Source: Desulfovibrionaceae bacterium (lineage in GTDB: Bacteria > Desulfobacterota > Desulfovibrionia > Desulfovibrionales > Desulfovibrionaceae). Taken from it: a stretch of 64,000 nucleotides of DNA. The stretch lies in NCBI GenBank assembly GCA_015709205.1, contig JACCQO010000011.1, positions 36,102 to 100,101 on the forward strand, in the 5' to 3' direction. Of the stretch, positions 8,717-17,167 are shown one piece after another; positions within the stretch are counted from its first letter, which is position 1, and every line of letters begins with the position of its first letter. The notes under the pieces were generated by a model. It did not search any database. It was not told the origin of the DNA and saw only the letters and a list, made by a program, of their open reading frames with translations. Made by a program: the position numbers and the translations under genes.

Positions 8717-8751
8717 GGGCAGGGTGCCGGGAGTGCGGTCCCTGCTTTTTT
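8717..8751 (+). terminator. Terminator-like hairpin within the aprBA leader
   Basis: GCAGGG (8719-8724) pairs with CCCTGC (8740-8745) and is followed directly by six T residues. It lies between the proposed apr promoter and the aprB start, so it is either a leader attenuator or the end of a short RNA made upstream. Confidence 0.5.
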
Positions 8752-8833
8752 CATCCGCCGCCAGCGGCGGGCATGAGTCAGTGAGTTAGGAAATTCGGTT
8801 CAACCCTATTAACCAATTCAGTTGGAGGAAAGT

Positions 8834-9310
8834 ATGCCGACTTTTGTTGATCCGCAAAAGTGTGATGGATGCAAGGGTGGCGAAAAGACCGCTTGCATGT
8901 ACATCTGCCCCAACGACCTGATGATCCTGGATGCCGACGAGATGAAGGCGTACAACCAGGAGCCCGATGCGTGCTGGGAGTGCTACTCCTGCGTGAAGAT
9001 CTGCCCGCAGGGCGCCATCACGGCCCGCCCGTACGCCGACTTCGCGCCCATGGGCGGCACCAGCATCCCGATGCGCGGCTCCGAAGACATCATGTGGACC
9101 ATCAAATTCCGCAACGGTTCCGTGAAACGCTTCAAGTTCCCCATCCGCACCACCCCTGAAGGCTCCATCAACGCCTTCGCCGGCAAGCCCGAGCCTGCCG
9201 ACCTGGACAACGAGCTGCTGTACACCGAGACCGCCCTGGTCGAGCCCAAGGCGTTCGTGGCCGAGAAGGCCCAGATCCAGGAAGCGGACAAGACGGTTGT
9301 GCTCAAGTAG
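8834..9310 (+). CDS. aprB: Adenylylsulfate reductase, beta (iron-sulfur) subunit
   Basis: Electron-transfer subunit of APS reductase, which reduces APS to sulfite and AMP. The 158-residue protein carries two [4Fe-4S] sites: CDGCKGGEKTACMYICP near the N-terminus, with the spaced insertion typical of AprB, and CWECYSCVKICP near residues 47-58. The C-terminal tail, which wraps around AprA in known structures, is present. The ATG at 8834 (MPTFVDP) is preferred to an ATG 12 bases earlier because GGAGG lies at 8824-8828 and this N-terminus is conserved. aprA follows after 57 bases with its own strong ribosome site. Electrons are thought to come from QmoABC, encoded just downstream. Confidence 0.98.
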   Translation: MPTFVDPQKCDGCKGGEKTACMYICPNDLMILDADEMKAYNQEPDACWECYSCVKICPQGAITARPYADFAPMGGTSIPMRGSEDIMWTIKFRNGSVKRFKFPIRTTPEGSINAFAGKPEPADLDNELLYTETALVEPKAFVAEKAQIQEADKTVVLK

Positions 9311-9367
9311 CGCGACGACGATCAACCAGTTTCAATCGCAAACATTCTTCCCGAAGGAGAATATACA

Positions 9368-11362
9368 ATGCCGATGATTCCGATGAAAGAGGCTCCTCGT
9401 GGCGTTGCTATCGCCGAGCCGACCGTTGTCGAAAAGGACCTGGACATCCTGCTGGTTGGTGGCGGCATGGGTTGCTGCGGCGCGGCCGTCGAGGTCGTGG
9501 CCTGGGCCAACAAGTTCGCTCCCGACCTGAAGATCCTGCTGGTCGACAAGGCCGCCCTCGAGCGCTCCGGCGCCGTGGCGCAGGGCCTGTCCGCCATCAA
9601 CACCTACATGGGCAAGAACGACGCCGACGACTACGTGCGCATGGTCCGCACCGACCTGATGCACCTCGTGCGCGACGACCTCATCTTCGACCTGGGCCGT
9701 CACGTGGACGACTCCGTGCACCTGTTCGAAGAGTGGGGCCTGCCCGTATGGGTCAAGAAGGACGGCAAGAACATGGACGGCGCCGCCGCCAAGGCCGCCG
9801 GCCTGTCCATCCGCACCGGTTCCGACCCGGTCCGCTCCGGCCGCTGGCAGATCATGATCAACGGCGAGTCCTACAAGTGCATCGTGGCCGAGGCCGCGAA
9901 GAACGCCCTGGGCGAGGACCGCATCCAGGAGCGCGTGTTCATCGTCAAGCTGCTCCTCGACAAGAATCAGCCCAACCGCATCGCCGGCGCCGTGGGCTTC
10001 AACCTGCGCGAGAACAAGGTCCACATCTACAAGGCCAACGCCATCCTGGTGGCCTGCGGCGGCGCCGTGAACGTGTACAAGCCCCGCTCCACCGGTGAGG
10101 GCATGGGCCGCGCCTGGTACCCCGTCTGGAACGCCGGTTCGACCTACACCATGTGCGCGCAGGTCGGCGCCGAGATGACCATGATGGAAAACCGCTTCGT
10201 CCCCGCCCGCTTCAAGGACGGTTACGGCCCGGTCGGCGCCTGGTTCCTGCTGTTCAAGGCCAAGGCCACGAACTTCAAGGGCGAGGACTACTGCGTGACC
10301 AACCGCGCCATGCTGAAGCCCTACGAGGATCGCGGTTACGCCAAGGGCAACGTCATCCCGACCTGCCTGCGCAACCACATGATGCTCCGCGAGATGCGTG
10401 AAGGCCGCGGCCCGATCTACATGGACACCAAGTCCGCCCTGCTGGACGCCTTCGCGACCATGTCCCCGGCCGAGCAGAAGCACCTCGAGGCCGAGGCCTG
10501 GGAAGACTTCCTCGACATGTGCGTTGGTCAGGCCAACCTGTGGGCCGCCACCAACTGCGCCCCCGAGGAGCGCGGCTCCGAGATCATGCCCACCGAGCCG
10601 TACCTGCTGGGCTCCCACTCCGGCTGCTGCGGCATCTGGGTTTCCGGTCCGGACGAGGCCTGGGTTCCCGAGGACTACAAGGTCAAGGCCGACAACGGCA
10701 AGGTCTACAACCGCATGACCACGGTCAACGGTCTGTTCACCTGCGCCGACGGCGTCGGCGCCTCCGGCCACAAGTTCTCCTCCGGCTCCCACGCCGAGGG
10801 CCGCATGGCCGGCAAGCAGCTCGTGCGCTGGTGCGTGGACCACAAGGACTACAAGCCCGAAGTCGCCGAGACCGCCGACGAGCTGAAGCAGCTCATCTAC
10901 CGGCCGTTCGCCAACTTCGAGGCCGGCAAGGGCGCTTCCACGGACGCCGTTGTCAACCCCGAGTACATCTCTCCCAAGAACTTCATGATGCGCCTGATCA
11001 AGTGCACCGACGAGTACGGCGGTGGCTGCGGCACGTACTACACCTGCTCCGCGGCTTCCCTGGACACCGGTTTCTGGCTGATGGGCATGATGGAGGAGGA
11101 CTCCGAGAAGCTGGCCGCCCGTGACCTGCACGAGCTGCTGCGCTGCTGGGAGAACTACCACCGCCTGTGGACCGTCCGCCTGCACATGCAGCACATCAAG
11201 TTCCGCGAAGAGTCCCGCTACCCGGGCTTCTACTACCGTGCGGACTTCATGGCCATCGACGACGCCAAGTGGCGCTGCTTCGTCAACTCCAAGTACGATC
11301 CGAAGACGGGTGAGACCACCCTGTTCAAGAAGCCGTACTACAAGATCATCCCTGACGCCTAA
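9368..11362 (+). CDS. aprA: Adenylylsulfate reductase, alpha (FAD) subunit
   Basis: Catalytic flavoprotein of APS reductase in the cytoplasm; the FAD N5 adds to APS sulfur and sulfite is released. The 664-residue chain belongs to the fumarate reductase/succinate dehydrogenase flavoprotein superfamily. An FAD-binding motif (ILLVGGGMGCCGAA) lies near residue 28 and the chain has the full length of Desulfovibrio AprA. A GAAGGAG site precedes the ATG. A strong terminator 14 bases past the stop separates it from qmoA, so aprBA and qmoABCD may be separate transcripts or linked only by readthrough. Codon use is strongly biased to C-ending codons, as expected for one of the cell's most abundant enzymes. 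Confidence 0.98.
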   Translation: MPMIPMKEAPRGVAIAEPTVVEKDLDILLVGGGMGCCGAAVEVVAWANKFAPDLKILLVDKAALERSGAVAQGLSAINTYMGKNDADDYVRMVRTDLMHLVRDDLIFDLGRHVDDSVHLFEEWGLPVWVKKDGKNMDGAAAKAAGLSIRTGSDPVRSGRWQIMINGESYKCIVAEAAKNALGEDRIQERVFIVKLLLDKNQPNRIAGAVGFNLRENKVHIYKANAILVACGGAVNVYKPRSTGEGMGRAWYPVWNAGSTYTMCAQVGAEMTMMENRFVPARFKDGYGPVGAWFLLFKAKATNFKGEDYCVTNRAMLKPYEDRGYAKGNVIPTCLRNHMMLREMREGRGPIYMDTKSALLDAFATMSPAEQKHLEAEAWEDFLDMCVGQANLWAATNCAPEERGSEIMPTEPYLLGSHSGCCGIWVSGPDEAWVPEDYKVKADNGKVYNRMTTVNGLFTCADGVGASGHKFSSGSHAEGRMAGKQLVRWCVDHKDYKPEVAETADELKQLIYRPFANFEAGKGASTDAVVNPEYISPKNFMMRLIKCTDEYGGGCGTYYTCSAASLDTGFWLMGMMEEDSEKLAARDLHELLRCWENYHRLWTVRLHMQHIKFREESRYPGFYYRADFMAIDDAKWRCFVNSKYDPKTGETTLFKKPYYKIIPDA

Positions 11363-11375
11363 AGGATGAGCTCCC

Positions 11376-11412
11376 GCGGCTGCGGGCCGAAACGGCCCGC
11401 AGCCGCTTTTTT
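11376..11412 (+). terminator. Rho-independent terminator of aprBA
   Basis: A 14-base perfect stem (11376-11389 with 11393-11406, three-base loop) is followed by six T residues, 14 bases beyond the aprA stop codon. Confidence 0.93.
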
Positions 11413-11515
11413 GCCGTAAAGCGGTCTAAGCCCTGGCAGTGACTCTATTTTTTTCGTCGTTGCCTTGGCTTAGGCCGTTTTGACAGAAGGCCATAACCCG
11501 TAGGGAGGATTAGGA

Positions 11516-12748
11516 ATGTCGAACTCCATACTTGTTGTCGGGGGCGGATTCAGCGGGATCACCGCCGCCCTTGAAGCCGCGGAAGTCGGCTACGAAGTGT
11601 TCATCGTGGAGAAAGGACCCTACCTGGGCGGAAGAGTGGCGCAGCTGAACAAATATTTCCCGAAGCTCTGCCCTCCGTCCTGCGGTCTGGAGATCCAGTT
11701 CCAGCGCATCAAGAAAAACCCCAACGTCAAGTTCTTCACCCTGGCCGAGGTCACCTCGGTCTCCGGCTCCGCCGGCAACTACACCGTCAAGGTCAAGATC
11801 AAGCCCCGCTACGTGGGCCCGGCCGGCGCGGACCTGCACGAACTGGCCCAGGAACTTTCCGCCGACGTGCCCAACCCCTTCGAGTTCGGCCTGTCCAACC
11901 GCAAGGCGCTCTACATGGACGTGCCTTTCGCCTTCCCGTACCGCTACGTGCTGGACCGCGACAAGCTGACCAGGGACGACGAGAACCTGCTGGCCAAGTC
12001 CATCTACCTGGACCTCAACGACACCGAGCGCGAGATCGAGCTCACCGTCGGCTCCATCGTCCTGGCCACCGGCTGGAAGCCCTACGACGTGACCAACCTG
12101 TCCAACCTGGGCGCGGGCTCGGTTGCCGACTGTATTTCCAACATGCAGATGGAGCGGCTGGCCGCGGCGAGCGGCCCCACCGGCGGCCAGATCGTGCGTC
12201 CCTCGGACGGCAAGGCCCCCAAGAGCGTGGCCTTCGTGCAGTGCGCCGGTTCGCGCGACCAGAACCACCTCAACTACTGTTCCTACATCTGCTGCATGGC
12301 CTCCCTCAAGCAGGCCCGCTACGTGCGTGAGCAGTACCCCGACGCCAAGGTGACGATCTTCTACATCGACCTGCGCACCCCCGAGCGCTACCAGAAGTTC
12401 GCCCAGGTGACCCTGGCCGACGACGGGATCACCGCCGTCAAGGGCAAGGTCGCCGCTGTGGAGCAGGGCGCGGGGCAGGTGTTGGTCACGGTGGAGGACG
12501 CCGTGCGCGGCGCCAAGTACCAGCAAGGTTTCGACCTCGTCGTCCTGGCCACGGGCATGCAGCCCAGCCTGGCCGGTGAGAAGACCCCCTTCGGCGCCAT
12601 GGTGGACGAGGACGGCTTCGTCATCGCCGGGGCGGAGCAGGGCATTTTCGCCGCCGGATGCGCCAAGAAGCCGCTGGACGTCATGAAGTCCGCGCAGTCC
12701 GCCACCGGCGCGGCGCTCAAAGCGATTCAAACGGTGAGAGGGAGGTAG
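11516..12748 (+). CDS. qmoA: Quinone-interacting membrane-bound oxidoreductase subunit QmoA
   Basis: Soluble FAD-binding subunit of the Qmo complex, homologous to part of heterodisulfide reductase HdrA, which passes electrons between the menaquinone pool and APS reductase. The 410-residue protein opens with a dinucleotide-binding motif (VVGGGFSGITAALEAA) and the EKGPYLGGR continuation seen in HdrA flavoproteins, followed by a cysteine pair (LCPPSCGLE). A second conserved stretch, FVQCAGSRD, and CSYICCMASLKQA follow in the middle. A GGAGG site precedes the ATG at 11516. qmoB starts six bases after the stop, indicating tight coupling. Confidence 0.96.
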   Translation: MSNSILVVGGGFSGITAALEAAEVGYEVFIVEKGPYLGGRVAQLNKYFPKLCPPSCGLEIQFQRIKKNPNVKFFTLAEVTSVSGSAGNYTVKVKIKPRYVGPAGADLHELAQELSADVPNPFEFGLSNRKALYMDVPFAFPYRYVLDRDKLTRDDENLLAKSIYLDLNDTEREIELTVGSIVLATGWKPYDVTNLSNLGAGSVADCISNMQMERLAAASGPTGGQIVRPSDGKAPKSVAFVQCAGSRDQNHLNYCSYICCMASLKQARYVREQYPDAKVTIFYIDLRTPERYQKFAQVTLADDGITAVKGKVAAVEQGAGQVLVTVEDAVRGAKYQQGFDLVVLATGMQPSLAGEKTPFGAMVDEDGFVIAGAEQGIFAAGCAKKPLDVMKSAQSATGAALKAIQTVRGR

Positions 12749-12754
12749 CGCGAC

Positions 12755-15022
12755 ATGGCCGAGAAAATAGGTGTCTACTTCGACAAGTCGAGCATCGGCC
12801 CGTACTTCGACTACGACGAGCTCGTCGAGTTCGTCGAATCCAAGTTCGGCGGCCTGTGCCCCGCGGTCAAGGCCCATCCGCTGCTGGCCGGCGAAGACGG
12901 CCGCAAGATGATCCAGCAGGACCTCGATGACGGCGTCATCGACAGCGTGCTGGTGTGCGGCGCCACGCCGCGCGTGGACTGGGAGTTCTACAAGTTCGGC
13001 AACGACGTGCTCGTGGACCGCGTCAACCTGCGCGAGCACTGTGTGCTCTCCTACATGGAGCCCGACGGCAGCGTGCCCGAGCTCACCGAGGACACGCCCG
13101 AGCTGCTCCTGGCCCTGGCCAAGGACTACATCTCCATGGGCGTGACCAAGCTACAGAAATGCAAGATCCCGCACCCCGAGGAGATCGCCTCCAGCGAGAC
13201 GATCCTCGTGCTCGGCGGCGGCTGGACCGGCCTGACCGCGGCCCTGGACGCCTCCAAGGCGGGCCACCCCGTGGTCGTGGTCGAGAAGGCGGCCGAACTG
13301 GGCGGCTACGCGGCCAAGATGTTCAAGTCCACCCCGCTGACCTACCCGCACAACACGGCGCAGGATTCCGGCATCGAGGCCAAGATCGCCGCGGTGCAGG
13401 CCGACGAGAACATCAAGGTCTTCACCTCCGCCACCCTCGTGCAGCTCAAGGGCGCGCCCGGCACCTACGAGGCCGTGCTCTCGGGCGGCGAGACCCTGAA
13501 GGTCGGCGCCGTGGTCCTGGCCACCGGCTGGGTGCCGCAGTCCACCGACGTGCTCAAGCCCCTGGGCTACGGCTCCTCCCCGGCCATAGTCACCACCCTG
13601 GAGCTGGAGGAGATGGCCAAAAGGGGCGAGCTCAAGGCCGGCGCCAAGGTTGCCTTCGTGCTCAACACCGAGTCCTGCGTGGGCCCCGAGGCCTTCCAGA
13701 AGCTGGAGAAGTGCGACGAGGAGGCCCCGGCCGAGGCGGCCAAGCCCGCCGCCGAGGGCGAGGAAGAGGAAGCGTACGTGCACGAGGACCTCGAGACCTC
13801 GCGCCACCTGCCCTACGCCAGCGCCGTGAACACCATGGTCGTCCTCAAGCAGGCCGGCTACGTGGCCGACAACGGCGGCATCGCCTACGTCTTCTACGAC
13901 CACATGATCGTGCCCGGCATCCACGAGCGGTTCTACAAGGCCGCCCAGGACAAGCTCGGCGTGATGATGACCAAGGCCGCCATCGCGGGCATCGAGCCCG
14001 ACGGCGACGGCGTGCTGGTCAAGGCCGCGGACACCCTCATCGGCGAGGACCTGGAAGTGAAGGTGGACCTGGTCGTGCTGCCCACGGGCATGGTCCCGGC
14101 CACGGCCAAGGATCCGGTCATGAACTTCGAGTACCGCCAGGGCCCGGCCTTCCCGGACCTGGACCTCTTCGACGGGTTCGCGGACTCCAACTACATCTGC
14201 TTCCCTTACGAGACCCGGCGCACCGGCGTCTACGCGGCCGGCGCAATCCGCCAGCCGATGATGCTCGACGCGGCCGAGGACGATGCCGCGGGCGCGGCGC
14301 TCAAGGCCATCCAGTGCCTGGAGTCCATCAACCGCGGCGTCTCCGTGCACCCGCGCTCGGGCGACAATTCCTACCCGGTGTTCAACTTCGTGCGCTGCAC
14401 CCAGTGCAAGCGCTGCACCGAGGAATGCCCCTTCGGCGCGCTGGACGACGACGAGAAGGGCACGCCGCTGCCCAACCCGACGCGCTGCCGCCGCTGCGGC
14501 ACGTGCATGGGCGCCTGCCCCGAGCGCGTCATCTCCTTCGACACCTACAACATCGACCAGATCGGTTCGATGATCAAACAGATCCATGTGCCCGAGAACA
14601 TGGACACGGACGGCCCGCGCGTGCTCATCCTGGCCTGCGAGAACGACGCCTACCCGGCGCTGGACATGGCCGCGCAGCGCGGCCACCACTGGAGCCCCTA
14701 CGTGCGCATCCTGCCGGTGCGCTGCCTGGGCTCGGTCAACGCCATCTGGGTCGCGGACGCCATGAGCAAGGGCATGGACGGCGTGATGCTGCTCGGCTGC
14801 AAGTACGGCGACGACTACCAGTGCCACTTCGTCAAGGGGTCGGAGATCTGCAACCGCAGAAAGACGAACATCGCCGAAACGCTGGAGCGCCTCGGCGTGG
14901 AGCCCGACCGCGTGGAGCAGTACGAGATCGCCATCGACGAGTACGACAAGGTCCCGGTCTTGATCGAGGAATTCCTTGCAATGATCATGGAAAAGGGCCC
15001 CAACCCGTTCAAGGGTTATTAG
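12755..15022 (+). CDS. qmoB: Quinone-interacting membrane-bound oxidoreductase subunit QmoB
   Basis: Second soluble flavin/iron-sulfur subunit of Qmo. The 755-residue protein combines an HdrA-like region with a dinucleotide-binding motif (VLGGGWTGLTAALDA, near residue 150), two [4Fe-4S] ferredoxin motifs (CTQCKRCTEECP from about residue 548 and CRRCGTCMGACP from about 578), and a C-terminal MvhD/FrhD-like domain with cysteines such as GCKYGDDYQCHF. A Glu/Ala-rich linker lies near residues 325-345. QmoB is thought to contact AprAB and to allow electron confurcation or bifurcation, which remains debated. It sits between qmoA and qmoC with gaps of 6 and 12 bases. Confidence 0.96.
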   Translation: MAEKIGVYFDKSSIGPYFDYDELVEFVESKFGGLCPAVKAHPLLAGEDGRKMIQQDLDDGVIDSVLVCGATPRVDWEFYKFGNDVLVDRVNLREHCVLSYMEPDGSVPELTEDTPELLLALAKDYISMGVTKLQKCKIPHPEEIASSETILVLGGGWTGLTAALDASKAGHPVVVVEKAAELGGYAAKMFKSTPLTYPHNTAQDSGIEAKIAAVQADENIKVFTSATLVQLKGAPGTYEAVLSGGETLKVGAVVLATGWVPQSTDVLKPLGYGSSPAIVTTLELEEMAKRGELKAGAKVAFVLNTESCVGPEAFQKLEKCDEEAPAEAAKPAAEGEEEEAYVHEDLETSRHLPYASAVNTMVVLKQAGYVADNGGIAYVFYDHMIVPGIHERFYKAAQDKLGVMMTKAAIAGIEPDGDGVLVKAADTLIGEDLEVKVDLVVLPTGMVPATAKDPVMNFEYRQGPAFPDLDLFDGFADSNYICFPYETRRTGVYAAGAIRQPMMLDAAEDDAAGAALKAIQCLESINRGVSVHPRSGDNSYPVFNFVRCTQCKRCTEECPFGALDDDEKGTPLPNPTRCRRCGTCMGACPERVISFDTYNIDQIGSMIKQIHVPENMDTDGPRVLILACENDAYPALDMAAQRGHHWSPYVRILPVRCLGSVNAIWVADAMSKGMDGVMLLGCKYGDDYQCHFVKGSEICNRRKTNIAETLERLGVEPDRVEQYEIAIDEYDKVPVLIEEFLAMIMEKGPNPFKGY

Positions 15023-15034
15023 GAGGAGATGGAT

Positions 15035-16216
15035 ATGGCTCAGAGAATCGAACCCGACCTGCAGTTTATAAAAGAGTTGCAAGAGGTTGGCGGGGAGTCG
15101 CTGAAGAAGTGCTATCAGTGCGCGACCTGCTCCGTCGCCTGCCCCATCTCCCCGTCCGCGAACCCGTACCCGCGCAAGGAGATGGTCTGGGCGCAGTGGG
15201 GCCTCAGGGACAAGCTGCTCAACAATCCCGACATCTGGCTCTGCCACAACTGCGGCACCTGCTCGGACCTGTGTCCGCGCGGCGCCAAGCCCGGCGACCT
15301 GCTGGCGGCCCTGCGCAACATGGCCTACCAGCGGATCAATCCGCTGCCCTGCATCGGCAAGTGGATGACCTCGGCCAAGTACCTGCCCATCCTGGCGGGC
15401 ATCCCGGCGCTCCTCTACCTGGTCCTGTGGATCATCAGCGCCAACTTCGTGGCCGGCTCCGCCTTCCCGGTGGCCGAGGGCGGCAAGATCGTCTACGGCG
15501 AGCTCTTCTATGAGCTCTACTTCATCGACCCGGTCTTCGTGACCCTGGCCGTGATCGTCGCGGGCGTCTTTTTCGTCGGGGTCAGGAACCTCATCGCCTC
15601 CCTGAAACCCGAGGGCCAGGTGCTCAAGCTCGGCCCCGGGGCCGACAAGTCCTGGGTCTGCTGCCTGATCGACGTGATCAAGGAAGAGGTCCTCACGCAC
15701 AAGAAGTTCCAGGACTGCGGCGCGGACAAGGCCGACCGCAAGATCGGCCACATGGCGCTGTTCTACGGCTTCGTGTGTCTGGCCGTGGTCACGGGCCTGC
15801 TGGCCGCCGGGTTCTGGACCCAGATGATCCTGGGCTGGGTGGGCATCCACGTCCACAACCCGTTCCACACGCCCATGAGCTTCGCCAACCCGAACAAGTG
15901 GCTGGCCATCGTCGGCGCGGTGCTGCTGCTCACCGGCCTGGTGCTGCTCACGGTGCGCCGCCTGTCGCTCGACCCCAAGAAGTCCGCGTCCAACTACTAC
16001 GACTGGTATCTTCTGGGCGTGATCTGGGCCGTGGCCGTGACCGGCGTGCTGAGCATGCTGCTGCGCCTTTCGGGCGTGGCCACGCTGGCCTTCCCCATGT
16101 ACTATCTGCACCTGATCGCGGTGTTCATGCTCTTTGCGTACCTGCCCTGGTCCAAGCTGGGGCACCTGGTGTACCGCACCGCCGCGCTCACCTACGTGCG
16201 CTACATGGGACGCTAG
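15035..16216 (+). CDS. qmoC: Quinone-interacting membrane-bound oxidoreductase subunit QmoC
   Basis: Membrane subunit of Qmo that exchanges electrons with menaquinone. The N-terminal HdrC-like part has two cysteine motifs (CYQCATCSVACP near residue 25 and CHNCGTCSDLCP near residue 70) for [4Fe-4S] clusters. The C-terminal two thirds resemble HdrE/NarI-type cytochrome b, with about six hydrophobic segments and several histidines placed for heme ligation. The start is taken at 15035 rather than the in-frame ATG at 15029, because AGGAGG at 15021-15026 is eight bases from the former and only two from the latter. The encoded protein has 393 residues. Confidence 0.94.
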   Translation: MAQRIEPDLQFIKELQEVGGESLKKCYQCATCSVACPISPSANPYPRKEMVWAQWGLRDKLLNNPDIWLCHNCGTCSDLCPRGAKPGDLLAALRNMAYQRINPLPCIGKWMTSAKYLPILAGIPALLYLVLWIISANFVAGSAFPVAEGGKIVYGELFYELYFIDPVFVTLAVIVAGVFFVGVRNLIASLKPEGQVLKLGPGADKSWVCCLIDVIKEEVLTHKKFQDCGADKADRKIGHMALFYGFVCLAVVTGLLAAGFWTQMILGWVGIHVHNPFHTPMSFANPNKWLAIVGAVLLLTGLVLLTVRRLSLDPKKSASNYYDWYLLGVIWAVAVTGVLSMLLRLSGVATLAFPMYYLHLIAVFMLFAYLPWSKLGHLVYRTAALTYVRYMGR

Positions 16217-16286
16217 CCCGCCTGCGGGATGACCATCCAACCGAAAAAGCGAAACCAAGTTTTGCCGATACATCAAGGAGGCCGAT

Positions 16287-16976
16287 ATGTCTGACGAAGG
16301 TCGCAGGGTTTTCAAGACGGAAACCATACTCGCTCTTCTGAGCGGCAAAGGTGGCAATGGCGTGGGCGATCTGCTCGGTTACCTGACGGGCCGCGAGCTG
16401 AGCGCGCAGGAAGAGGGCATCGTCGCCCCCCTGTGCCGCGCGTGGGTCTGCAGCCTGAACCCCGCGTTCCTGAAGGGCGCGCCCGCCGAGGCCAACGTGT
16501 CCATCACCCCGATTCCCCTGGAGGACGTCGGGTCCATCACCGCGCTGCTCGACACCCTGGCCGCCAACGCCGCGACCATCGCCGAGCAGAAGGGCGCCAT
16601 CGAGGACCTGGAAGGCCAGGTCGCCGAACTGACCCCCTTCCAGGGCAAGACCGCGGACCTGACCAAGAAGGTCGAGTCCCTGGAGGCCAAGATCGCCACC
16701 CTGGAGGGCGAGAAGAAGGAACTGGCCAAGGCCAACGCCGAGTTCTCCGGCAAGCTGGCCGTCGACGAGTCCGAACTGACCAGCACGGTCAAGGACATCG
16801 TGGAAAAGGCCGTCAAGGCCGCCGTGGCCAGCCTGCCCGTGGGCGTTCCCGGCGCGGCTCCCGCCGAGGGCGGCGAGGTTGCGGCCGAGGCCGCTCCGGC
16901 CGAGGAGACCGGCGGCGTGCCCGACACCTTCGGGTTCGGCGCTTCCGGTTCCGACGGCGACGGGTTCGGCTTCTAG
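16287..16976 (+). CDS. qmoD: Conserved Qmo-operon protein QmoD
   Basis: A 229-residue protein matching the small promoter-distal gene of the Desulfovibrio qmoABCD operon, whose function is not settled. The N-terminal 85 residues look globular. Residues 90-150 form a charged coiled coil (repeats of the type QKGAIEDLEGQVAELT). An Ala/Pro/Glu-rich linker follows, and the tail is rich in Gly, Phe and Ser (DTFGFGASGSDGDGFGF). There is no signal peptide or membrane segment. It begins 70 bases after qmoC with an AAGGAGG site and ends before a strong terminator, so it is the last gene of the unit. A chaperone or tethering role for the complex is a guess. Confidence 0.85.
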   Translation: MSDEGRRVFKTETILALLSGKGGNGVGDLLGYLTGRELSAQEEGIVAPLCRAWVCSLNPAFLKGAPAEANVSITPIPLEDVGSITALLDTLAANAATIAEQKGAIEDLEGQVAELTPFQGKTADLTKKVESLEAKIATLEGEKKELAKANAEFSGKLAVDESELTSTVKDIVEKAVKAAVASLPVGVPGAAPAEGGEVAAEAAPAEETGGVPDTFGFGASGSDGDGFGF

Positions 16977-16997
16977 CCCGACGCACGACGTGCACGA

Positions 16998-17036
16998 AAG
17001 GCCCCGTTCCGCTGCGGCGGAACGGGGCCTTTTTTG
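16998..17036 (+). terminator. Rho-independent terminator of qmoABCD
   Basis: A long stem (AGGCCCCGTTCCGC paired with its complement across a three-base loop) at 16999-17031 runs into a T tract. It lies 22 bases beyond the qmoD stop codon. Confidence 0.93.
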
Positions 17037-17167
17037 CGGCCTCCCGATCATTGCGCGCCAGGCGCCGGCCGCTGCGGAATGCCCGAGCGCGCGCGGGCGC
17101 GGCCGGGTGCGGCCGTCGGAGCAGGAAGAGCGTTGTGGGAATCGGCGGCGGTTTTTTGGGGCGGGCC

